DNA of 64,000 nt from CALFMR01 sp035550595 (lineage in GTDB: Bacteria; Acidobacteriota; Vicinamibacteria; Vicinamibacterales; SCN-69-37). The notes beneath the pieces were generated by a model, which was not told where the DNA came from, did no database searches, and saw only the letters and a program-made list of their open reading frames with translations. Below, in pieces: positions 58,245-64,000 of the stretch. Each line of letters opens with the position of its first letter. The first letter of the stretch is position 1. A program made the position numbers and the translations under genes. The DNA lies in NCBI GenBank assembly GCA_035550595.1, contig DASZOV010000141.1, positions 1 to 64,000 of the forward strand. Direction: 5' to 3'.

Positions 58245-58787
58245 ATGACGACCGACACGACGACCACCCACACGTATCAGATCGACCTCGCCCACTCGGA
58301 AGCCACCTTCCAGGTGCGGCATCTCATCACCAAGGTTCGCGGCAACTTCGCGGACTTCGCCGGCACAATCGAGCTCGACGCTGCGCACCCGGAGCGCTCG
58401 TCCGTCTCGGTCACGATCCAAGCCGCGAGCGTCACGACGCGCCAGCCGGACCGCGACGCGCACCTGCGCTCGGCCGATTTCTTCGACGTCGAGCGCTTCC
58501 CGACGCTCACGTTCGTCAGCACGTCGATCGTGCCGCGCGGCAACGATCTCTACGACGTCACCGGCACGCTCACGATTCACGGCGTGTCGAAGACCATCAC
58601 GCTGCCGGTAACGCATCTCGGCACGGCGAAGGATCCGTGGGGCGTCGAGAAGGCGGCGTTCGAGACCGACGTCACGATCAACCGCAAGGATTTCGGCCTC
58701 AACTGGAACGCCGCGCTCGAGACCGGCGGGTTCCTCGTCGGCGACGACGTGCAGATTCACGTCGAGGTGCAGGCCGCGGCGAAGTAA
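58245..58787 (+). CDS. YceI-family lipocalin-like protein
   Basis: 180 residues: TYQIDLAHSEATFQVRHLITKVRGNFADFAGTIELDAAHPERSSVSVTIQAASVTTRQPDRDAHLRSADFFDVERFPTLTFVSTSI..GTLTIHGVSKTITLPVTHLG. This is the full YceI beta-barrel, which binds isoprenoid-like ligands. It lacks a signal peptide, so it is cytoplasmic, unlike E. coli YceI. It probably responds to the MarR regulator immediately upstream. Confidence 0.93.
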   Translation: MTTDTTTTHTYQIDLAHSEATFQVRHLITKVRGNFADFAGTIELDAAHPERSSVSVTIQAASVTTRQPDRDAHLRSADFFDVERFPTLTFVSTSIVPRGNDLYDVTGTLTIHGVSKTITLPVTHLGTAKDPWGVEKAAFETDVTINRKDFGLNWNAALETGGFLVGDDVQIHVEVQAAAK

Positions 58788-59035
58788 GAAAGCTGACACC
58801 GCGAGGCCCCGAGCGCAGCGAGGGCGCCGAAGCGCCGTAGCGTTGGGGGTGGGGCCCCAACGCACTGTAAGAAAGATGACTGACGAGCGCAGCGAGGGCG
58901 CCGAAGCGTCGTAGCGTTGGGGGTGGGGGCCCCAACGCACTGTAAGAAAGATGACTGGCGAGCGCAGCGAGGGCGCCGAAGCGCCGTAGGTGCGGGGGCA
59001 GCCCCGAGCCGCTGCCAAGAAGATGACTCGCGGCG
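58788..59035. repeat. Three tandem R1 hairpin-repeat units
   Basis: Units of about 75-80 bases, each ending GTAAGAAAGATGAC or CCAAGAAGATGAC. Units 1 and 2 carry GCGTTGGGG (58840-58848 and 58914-58922) paired with CCCCAACGC (58855-58863 and 58930-58938); each also contains GGCGC-CGAA-GCGCC or its G.T variant. Unit 3 has a degraded stem. Begins at the YceI stop. No gene. Confidence 0.87.
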
Positions 59036-59088
59036 CTGAGCCGGCGAGCAAACAAGGCCGTGCCCTGCCGCCGCGATAAGATGCGCTC

Positions 59089-59700
59089 GTGATTTCCGCA
59101 GACGAAGCGCTCGATCGCCTCCGGCAGGGCAACCGCCGGTTCACCGCCAACACCCCGATCGCCGGCGCGCTCCTCACCGAGCGCCGACCGGCCGATCTCG
59201 CCACGAGCCAGGCGCCGTTCGCGACCATCCTCGGCTGCTCGGACTCGCGCGTGCCGGCCGAGATCATCTTCGACCAGGGACTCGGCGACCTCTTCGTCAT
59301 CCGCGTCGCCGGCACCATCATCGCGCCGTCGCTCGTCGGCAGCGTCGAGTTCGCCGCCGCGCGCTTCGGCACGCCGCTCGTCGTCGTGCTCGGCCACACG
59401 CAGTGCGGCGGCATCATGGCGACGATCGAGGAGCTCGAGTCGCCGGGCGCCACGCCGTCGCGCAATCTGCAGTCGATCGTCAACCGCATTCGTCCGTCCG
59501 TGCAGGGGCTCTTCGACGCCGGCCTCAGAGGCGACGCGCTCGTGAAGCAAGCTGTACGCGCGAACATCCGCGCGTCCGCCAATCATCTTCGCCACGGCTC
59601 GCGCATCCTCGAATCCCTCATCGCCGAAAAAGGCATGCGCGTCGTCGGCGCCGAGTACTCGCTCGAGACTGGCGTGGTGGACTTCTTCGACGGCGTGTAG
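59089..59700 (+). CDS. Beta-class carbonic anhydrase
   Basis: 203 residues. Zinc-site motifs: CSDSRVP (Cys50, Asp52, Arg54) and GHTQCGGI (His103, Cys106). FDQGLGDLFVIRVAGTII and GSVEFAAARFGTPLVVVLGH are the standard surrounding blocks. Interconverts CO2 and bicarbonate. The GTG start is preceded by TAAGAT six bases upstream (59077-59082), again a leaderless pattern. No signal peptide, so cytoplasmic. Confidence 0.95.
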   Translation: MISADEALDRLRQGNRRFTANTPIAGALLTERRPADLATSQAPFATILGCSDSRVPAEIIFDQGLGDLFVIRVAGTIIAPSLVGSVEFAAARFGTPLVVVLGHTQCGGIMATIEELESPGATPSRNLQSIVNRIRPSVQGLFDAGLRGDALVKQAVRANIRASANHLRHGSRILESLIAEKGMRVVGAEYSLETGVVDFFDGV

Positions 59701-59711
59701 GGAGCGACGGG

Positions 59712-59935
59712 CCTCACGCGAAGACGCGAAGACGCGAAGAAGGCAGGGGACGGATCTAAAAAACGATGACACCGCGAGGCCCCGAACGGAGTGAGGGCGC
59801 CGAAGCGCCGTAGCGCTGGGGGTGGGACCCCAGCGCCTTGCAAAGAAGATGACTCGCGAACGCAGTGAGGATGCCAAAGCGCGTAGCGTTGGGGTGGGGC
59901 CGCAACGCCACTGCAAAAGAAGATGACAGATAGAA
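59712..59935. repeat. R2 run plus two R1 hairpin-repeat units
   Basis: TCACGCGAAGACGCGAAGAC and so on (59713-59740) is followed by R1 units at 59757-59850 and 59850-59935. The first has stem GCGCTGGGG (59813-59821)/CCCCAGCGC (59828-59836), a double change relative to the 58.8 kb copies that keeps pairing. Units again end GCAAAGAAGATGAC. No gene in 59701-59955. Confidence 0.87.
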
Positions 59936-59955
59936 CAGGAGATAGGGCGGGATCG

Positions 59956-59984
59956 TGTAGGGGCGGGCCTCCGTGCCCGCCCGG
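59956..59984. repeat. REP-like GC palindrome (family R5)
   Basis: TGTAGGGGCGGGC, loop CTCCGT, GCCCGCCC: eight-base arms directly behind the aldo/keto reductase stop codon. Second copy of the palindrome at 31608-31634. Could aid termination of the minus-strand gene. Confidence 0.7.
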
Positions 59985-59986
59985 TC

Positions 59987-60934
59987 TCAGACTGCGCTCG
60001 CTGCGTCGAGCGCGTGGATGTCGTCGGCCGACAGCACGAGTGACGCTGCGCGGATGAGACTCTCGACCTGCGCGACGCTGGTCGCGCTCGCGATGGGCGC
60101 GGTGACGCCCGGCTGCGCTGCGAGCCAGGCGAGCGCGACTTCCGCCTGTGACGCGCCGCGCGTTTCCGCGACGGCGTCGAGCGCCGCGAGAATCCGGAAG
60201 CCGCGATCGTTCAAATAGTCTTTGACACCGCTGCCGCGCGCGCTCTGACCGAGGTCCGCGTCGGACCGATACTTGCCGGTCAGAAACCCGCGCGCCAGGC
60301 CGAAGTAGCAGACGACGCCGATGTCTTCGGCCGTGGTGAGCTCGGCGAGCCCACTCTCGAACGCCTCGCGCGCGTAGAGGTTGTATTCCGTCTGCAGCAC
60401 GTCATAGCGCGGCAGTCCGTGCGCGGCTGCGGCGTCGAGCGACGCGCGAAGTTGGGTCGCATCCAGATTCGACGCGCCAATCGCACGGACTTTGCCGGCG
60501 TCGATGAGCCGCGCGTACGCGCCGAGCGTCTCCTCGTACGGCACCGATGCGTCGGGCCAGTGCGAGAGATAGAGGTCGATGTAGTCCGTGCGAAGCCTTC
60601 GGAGCGAGGCCTCCACGGCCTCGGCGATGTACGCGGCGGACAGCCCCTTCTTGCCCGGCCCCATCTCGGACCCGACCTTCGTGATCACGAGGGTCCGGTC
60701 GCGGCGATGACGAGTCGCCATCCACTCGCCGATGACCGACTCGGATTCACCACCCTTGTGGCCGGGCACCCACCGGCTGTAGGCATCGGCCGTGTCGATC
60801 GTCTCGAAGCCGGCATCGGCGAAGCGATCGAGCACGGCGAATGACGTGGGTTTGTCTGCGGTCCAGAGGAAAACGTTTCCGCCGAGGATCATCGGCGACA
60901 CCGACAATCCCGTGCGTCCGAGTGGCCGTGTCAT
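59987..60934 (-). CDS. Aldo/keto reductase
   Basis: 315 residues from ATG 60934. RPLGRTGLSVSPMILGGNVF, FETIDTADAYSRWVPGHKGGESESVIGEWM (catalytic Asp and Tyr), LVITKVGSEMGPGKKGLS (Lys) and IDLYLSHWPD (His) form the AKR tetrad; ATSVAQVESLIRAASLVLSADDIHALD is the NADPH-binding end. Most like the oxidoreductase YajO/AKR11-type group. Start overlaps the stop of the upstream hypothetical gene (ATGA). Substrate unknown. Confidence 0.93.
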   Translation of the reverse strand: MTRPLGRTGLSVSPMILGGNVFLWTADKPTSFAVLDRFADAGFETIDTADAYSRWVPGHKGGESESVIGEWMATRHRRDRTLVITKVGSEMGPGKKGLSAAYIAEAVEASLRRLRTDYIDLYLSHWPDASVPYEETLGAYARLIDAGKVRAIGASNLDATQLRASLDAAAAHGLPRYDVLQTEYNLYAREAFESGLAELTTAEDIGVVCYFGLARGFLTGKYRSDADLGQSARGSGVKDYLNDRGFRILAALDAVAETRGASQAEVALAWLAAQPGVTAPIASATSVAQVESLIRAASLVLSADDIHALDAASAV

Positions 60935-61533
60935 GACATCGATCCTACGCCATCGAGGCGATCGGCGAGCGCGGTGACGGTTCGGAGATACGTGTCGATC
61001 TGCCGGATGGCCTCGCGCTGCCTGAAGTTGGCGCGACCTTGCAGGTTGACTTCGCCGCCGACGATCCACAGTCGCTCCAGCCATCCACGGCGCCGCCACT
61101 CGACGAGCGCCGCGCGTACGTCGGGTGCGAGCGCGCGCCGGGCCGCGTCGGTGTCCGTCGTACGAATGAGGAAGTGTGCGTCGAATTCCGGGTCGCCCAG
61201 CTCGACGTCGCCGAGCACGCGCGCTTCCATCTCCGATGGCTGGTGCTGCAGCTCGAACTCGAGCGGCGAGCGGCACGCGAGGCGAATGTGCACGAGATAC
61301 AACGGCAGCTTGCGCGTCTCGCTCTCGAGCTCTTCGAGCAGGCAGACGCGGTTGCCGACGGTCCCACGGTACGCGGGCGGATCGTCGCCGTGGCGAGTCG
61401 CGCGCAGTCGCGCGACGAGCGCCCCCAGCTCATCGTCGGCCTGCTCGGCGAGCGCCTTCCGCCGGCGCGCCGCCGCGACGAGCCCGACGGCCACCGCCGC
61501 TGCGACGACGGCGAGAACGATCACGGTGGTCAC
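60931..61533 (-). CDS. Membrane-anchored hypothetical protein
   Basis: 200 residues. One N-terminal transmembrane helix (VIVLAVVAAAVAVGLVAAA) and a cytoplasmic part with GNRVCLLEELESETRKLPLYLVHIRLACRSPLEFELQHQPSEMEARVLGDVELGDPEFDAHFLIRTTDTDAARRALAPDVRAALVEWRRRGWLERLWIVGGEVNLQ. Family not recognised; the fold looks alpha/beta. Coupled to the aldo/keto reductase by an ATGA overlap. Confidence 0.7.
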   Translation of the reverse strand: MTTVIVLAVVAAAVAVGLVAAARRRKALAEQADDELGALVARLRATRHGDDPPAYRGTVGNRVCLLEELESETRKLPLYLVHIRLACRSPLEFELQHQPSEMEARVLGDVELGDPEFDAHFLIRTTDTDAARRALAPDVRAALVEWRRRGWLERLWIVGGEVNLQGRANFRQREAIRQIDTYLRTVTALADRLDGVGSMS

Positions 61534-61599
61534 GCAGACTCTGCCATCGGCGGCAGCGTAGCACAGGCCCTCGCGCGCGGCATCGGTGCGCGCGAGGGA

Positions 61600-61690
61600 A
61601 GTCAGAAGTTCGAAGCCAGAAGCCCGAAGTGGGTTCCAGGTGCGGTCTCGCGCGAAGACGCGAAGACGCGAAGGTGCGGAAGGGATCGAG
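61600..61690. repeat. R3 and R2 repeat patches
   Basis: GAAGTCAGAAGTTCGAAGCC (about 61599-61620) is family R3; TCGCGCGAAGACGCGAAGAC at about 61648 is R2. They lie between two gene ends, with no coding evidence. Confidence 0.72.
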
Positions 61691-61784
61691 CTCTGAACTG
61701 GATCCGAGCGGAAGCTGAACGAGGCGGACGCGTTTACGCATGGCCTCGAAAGTCAGATCTCGCGGAGCATCCGCGTGCCGCCGT

Positions 61785-61917
61785 CGAACCTGGAACCTGA
61801 GAACGCGGAACTCGGAACCTCCGCAAACCTGGAACCCGGAGAACCAGGAACCGCGTGCCAGAACCTGGAACCAGAACCTCGGAACCCTGAACCCCGGAAC
61901 CTGGAACCGGCCGCTAA
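61785..61917. repeat. GGAACCT/GGAACCC tandem array (family R4)
   Basis: About thirteen irregular copies of a 9- to 12-base unit based on CCTGGAACC with variants CCTGAGAAC, CTCGGAACC and CCCGGAACC. It is the only such array in the window. Its unit is too short and irregular for CRISPR, and no cas genes are present. It occupies the tail side of the carboxymuconolactone decarboxylase-like gene. Confidence 0.75.
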
Positions 61918-61927
61918 CATCCAGCCC

Positions 61928-62404
61928 TCACGCCACCCCCGCCGGCTCCTGCGGCCGCCGATACGTGCCGGCCGGGACCCGGAACGAGATCGACAGTCGA
62001 TTCCACACGTTGATAGTCGCGACCGCGAACGTGAGCACGACGATCTCTTCCTCGCTGAACAGCGCCCGAACCTGGTGGTAGACGTCGTCGGGCACGTGCG
62101 TGTCGGCGACGCGCGTGACGGCTTCGGTCCAGGCGAGCGCGGCGCGTTCGCGATCGGTGAAGAACGGCGCTTCGTGCCACGCGTTGAGCGCGTAGATGCG
62201 CTGTTCAGTCTCGCCGAGCGCCCGCGCGTCGATCGTGTGCATGTCGATGCAGAACGCGCAGCCGTTGATCTGCGACGCGCGGATCTTGACGAGCTCGAGC
62301 AGCGATCGCTCGAGGCCGCTCGCCTTGACCGCCTGCTCCAGGTTGAGCATGGCGCGTCCGAGCGGGGCGTTGATGTAGTCGGTCGTGGAAAGGCGGGGCG
62401 TCAT
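61928..62404 (-). CDS. Carboxymuconolactone-decarboxylase/AhpD-like protein (ECF41 partner)
   Basis: 158 residues from ATG 62404 with AAGGAGGAC upstream. LVKIRASQINGCAFCIDMHTIDARALGETEQRIYALNAWHEAPFFTDRERAALAWTEAVTRV carries the AhpD-like CxxC (CAFC) and His. These proteins are the standard companions of ECF41 sigma factors, and one is encoded just upstream here (62625-63521), separated by an R1 repeat. Likely a peroxidase-like or decarboxylase fold enzyme. Confidence 0.9.
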   Translation of the reverse strand: MTPRLSTTDYINAPLGRAMLNLEQAVKASGLERSLLELVKIRASQINGCAFCIDMHTIDARALGETEQRIYALNAWHEAPFFTDRERAALAWTEAVTRVADTHVPDDVYHQVRALFSEEEIVVLTFAVATINVWNRLSISFRVPAGTYRRPQEPAGVA

Positions 62405-62489
62405 GAATGTCCTCCTTGATGCGCGCTCGCGATGCCAGGCGAGACGCTCTGCACCGTAGACGGGCAAATGGAGGCGCTGTGACAGCGGG

Positions 62490-62632
62490 GGAGTCATCTT
62501 TTCTTGACTCGCTCGCGGGGCCCCACCCCCGCTCGCCCGCTCAGCGCCGCTCCTCCGTCGCGGGCTTCGCGGACTTTCCTTTGATGCGCTTCGCCGCCCT
62601 CGCTACGCTCGGGGGCTCGCGGTGTCAACGTT
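62490..62632. repeat. R1 hairpin-repeat copy between ECF41 sigma and its partner
   Basis: About 140 bases nearly matching 1170-1310 and, inverted, 50259-50425: TCATCTTTTCTTGACTCGCT, then GCGGGGCCCCACCCCCGC stem region, and a tail ending GCGGTGTCAACG. The sigma stop codon (TCA, 62625-62627) lies inside its end, so the repeat has replaced the native 3' end of the gene. Confidence 0.82.
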
Positions 62633-63521
62633 TCTCAATCCGAAGCTTCTCCGGATTGATGACCGCGTAGACGTGGAGGATGCGGTCGCCGTCGGTGGCG
62701 ATTGAGAGTGTCGCGACGAGCTGGCCGTCGATGAGGATCGTGAGCGCTGATTCGCCGTTGATCGTCGCTGGCTCCAGGCTGACGCCGGCGCTGTACACGC
62801 CGCGGCGCAGACCGAGCACGAACCGCGCGATTCGGTCACCGCCGACGATGGCGCGCGGAGAAGCTGGCACACGACCGCCGCCATCGGCCGTCCATGTGGC
62901 GTCAGATGCGAAGAGCGATTGCAGTGTCTGCTCGTCCTGCGTCTGAACGGCGGCCGCGAAGGCGTCGAGCAGGCGCCGTTTCGCGCCGTCGCTCACCTCG
63001 AATCGCCGCCGCTCGCTTCGGACGCGCGTGCGCGCGCGATGGACCGTCTGCCGGCACGCCGCCTCGCTCTTGCCGAGTGCCCGCGCGACGACGCCGTATC
63101 CACAGTCGAAGACGTCATGGAGGAGAAAGGCGGCGCGCTCGTCTGGCGCGAGCCGCTCGAGCAGGACGAGGAAGGCCATCGAGAGATCCGAGGCCATCTC
63201 GAGATGCCGGCTCGGGTCTGGCGCCTCGCCGCCGAACAGCGGCTCGGGCAGCCAGGGACCGGTATAAGCCTCACGCTCGCGCGCGGACGCGCGAAGCCGG
63301 TCAATCGCCAGTCGCGTCGCTGTCGTGACGAGCCACGCCTCGGCGTTCTGCACGGCCTCGCGATCGGCCTGGTGCCAGCGGATGTACGCGTCCTGGACGA
63401 CGTCCTCGGCCTCGGCGCGCGAGCCGAGCATGCGGTAGGCGAGCCCGAACAACCGGCCTCGGAGCTGCTCGAACTCGGCCGCGGTGGAAGGCGCCTCGCG
63501 CGTCATGACACCATTCTTCAT
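62625..63521 (-). CDS. ECF41-family sigma factor with SnoaL-like C-terminus
   Basis: 298 residues from ATG 63521 (ATG 63506 also possible). Region 2: LFGLAYRMLGSRAEAEDVVQDAYIRWHQADREAVQNAEAWLVTTATRLAIDRLR. Region 4: LAPDERAAFLLHDVFDCGYGVVARALGKSEAACRQTVHRARTRVR. The C-terminal SnoaL-like domain has the ECF41 hallmarks FASDATWTADGGGRVPAS and VINPEKLRIE, which regulate activity in place of an anti-sigma factor. The neighbouring AhpD-like gene is its usual target. Confidence 0.93.
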   Translation of the reverse strand: MKNGVMTREAPSTAAEFEQLRGRLFGLAYRMLGSRAEAEDVVQDAYIRWHQADREAVQNAEAWLVTTATRLAIDRLRASAREREAYTGPWLPEPLFGGEAPDPSRHLEMASDLSMAFLVLLERLAPDERAAFLLHDVFDCGYGVVARALGKSEAACRQTVHRARTRVRSERRRFEVSDGAKRRLLDAFAAAVQTQDEQTLQSLFASDATWTADGGGRVPASPRAIVGGDRIARFVLGLRRGVYSAGVSLEPATINGESALTILIDGQLVATLSIATDGDRILHVYAVINPEKLRIEKR

Positions 63522-63745
63522 ACCGCGAAGACGCGCGAGCCGCACGGTTGTGACAAGGGAACGGTGCTCCCTGAGCCTGAAGGCTCGGGGCTCCACGGAA
63601 GATAGGGTCAGCGACAGGCCCGAAGCCGCGCGCAGGGCGCGCGTGCTGAGGGCGGAGCGCCAGCGCGGCAAGGCGGTGGGGGTGGGGCCCCGCCGCAACT
63701 CAAAGAAAGAAGGCAGAGGACGAGAGGGACGGATCTGGACTTGCG
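63522..63745. repeat. Intergenic repeat region with an R1 copy
   Basis: Residual R1 with GCGGTGGGG...CCCCGCCGC stem around 63675-63697 (one G.T pair) and CTCAAAGAAAGAAGGCAGAG tail, plus the GGGACGGATCT junction sequence also seen beside the 59.7 kb copy. CGCGAAGACGCGCG at 63527 is a short R2. The start of ECF41 may have its promoter here, but no consensus is clear. Confidence 0.7.
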
Positions 63746-63760
63746 CGAGCGATGCGAGCG

Positions 63761-64000
63761 CTATCCTCCGAACAACTCCCGATCCACACATCGCAAATCG
63801 TCCGGGTCGTAGTACGGCCGCGTCCAGCGATCCGTGGTCGACAGATACCAGCCCGCGTCGACGGCGGCCTGCGGCTTCGACGTGGGCGGCGCGGCGGTCT
63901 TCTTCGCGTCGGGCGCCGAGGCGATGCCGTCCAGGAAATCGAAGTGATCCACGAGCGCGAGCGCCTCGATCGCGAAGACGGTCGCGATGTCGGCGTCGTG
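63761..64000 (-). CDS. C-terminal end of a protein, possibly phospholipase-D-like (partial)
   Basis: An open frame enters from the right edge: HDADIATVFAIEALALVDHFDFLDGIASAPD and continues to LSTTDRWTRPYYDPDDLRCVDRELFGG. The first part resembles the tail of secreted phospholipase-D/nuclease proteins (a line such as '...A..Y..E...L.DH..F'), and PYYDPDDLRCVDRELF the usual end. The amino-terminal part is outside the window, so this call is tentative. In-frame GTG at 63952 is not a believable start. Confidence 0.5.
   Translation of the reverse strand, partial: HDADIATVFAIEALALVDHFDFLDGIASAPDAKKTAAPPTSKPQAAVDAGWYLSTTDRWTRPYYDPDDLRCVDRELFGG

Noticed and set aside
61785..61917. GGAACC array considered as CRISPR
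   Set aside because: Units are 9-12 bases, irregular and without spacers; no cas genes in the window.

Overview
The window is GC-rich, densely packed bacterial chromosome. Several traits suggest a soil-type member of the Acidobacteriota, perhaps Vicinamibacteria-like: PadR regulators next to very large MacB/FtsX-type permeases, one with an N-terminal 'permease prefix'; many secreted hydrolases; ECF41 and ECF42 sigma factors; and families of intergenic hairpin repeats. This placement is inference, because no rRNA or marker alignment is available.

Region by region. 1-1.1 kb: a MarR repressor and a DHA2 drug exporter (runs off the left end). 1.6-6.7 kb: an EAL-HDOD signalling protein, gltX, an AlkA-type glycosylase and a histidine-kinase-like protein without its phospho-acceptor histidine. 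6.8-12.05 kb: tRNA-Gln(CTG) followed by two tandem insertions, each bounded by a copy of the tRNA 3' end. The first carries a TcmP/three-Cys-motif pair and an AbiEi-like antitoxin; the second carries an ArsR-SRPBCC-hydrolase operon. 12.1-16.1 kb: a second ArsR-SRPBCC pair, PadR with a glycosidase-like gene, DoxX and hemerythrin genes. 16.2-31.6 kb: secreted and peripheral metabolism: a shortened GH35-like protein, intradiol dioxygenase, two-component pair, an ADOP-type permease, glucuronoyl esterase, a duplicated NIF3-like pair, two cupins and an alpha-dioxygenase-like haem peroxidase. 31.7-38.2 kb: a beta-propeller metalloprotease, a secreted protein with a kinase-like C-terminus, a TPR protein and an LpqC-type esterase. 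38.2-46.3 kb: two divergent PadR-controlled membrane-protein operons, a ThuA/EF-hand protein and a DUF6178-like protein. 46.4-57.6 kb: PQQ-type sugar dehydrogenase, an Ada-AlkA fusion divergent from ogt, a PMT-like glycosyltransferase, and a DUF5655-YCII-ECF42 operon. 57.6-64 kb: MarR-YceI, beta-carbonic anhydrase, aldo/keto reductase, and ECF41 with its usual carboxymuconolactone-decarboxylase-like partner.

Two themes recur. First, many regulator and some housekeeping genes have a -10-like hexamer six or seven bases before the start codon and no ribosome-binding site, pointing to leaderless mRNAs; palindromic operators often overlap these promoters. Second, intergenic DNA is filled by at least five dispersed repeat families. 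The most striking has a hairpin whose two arms change together between copies.
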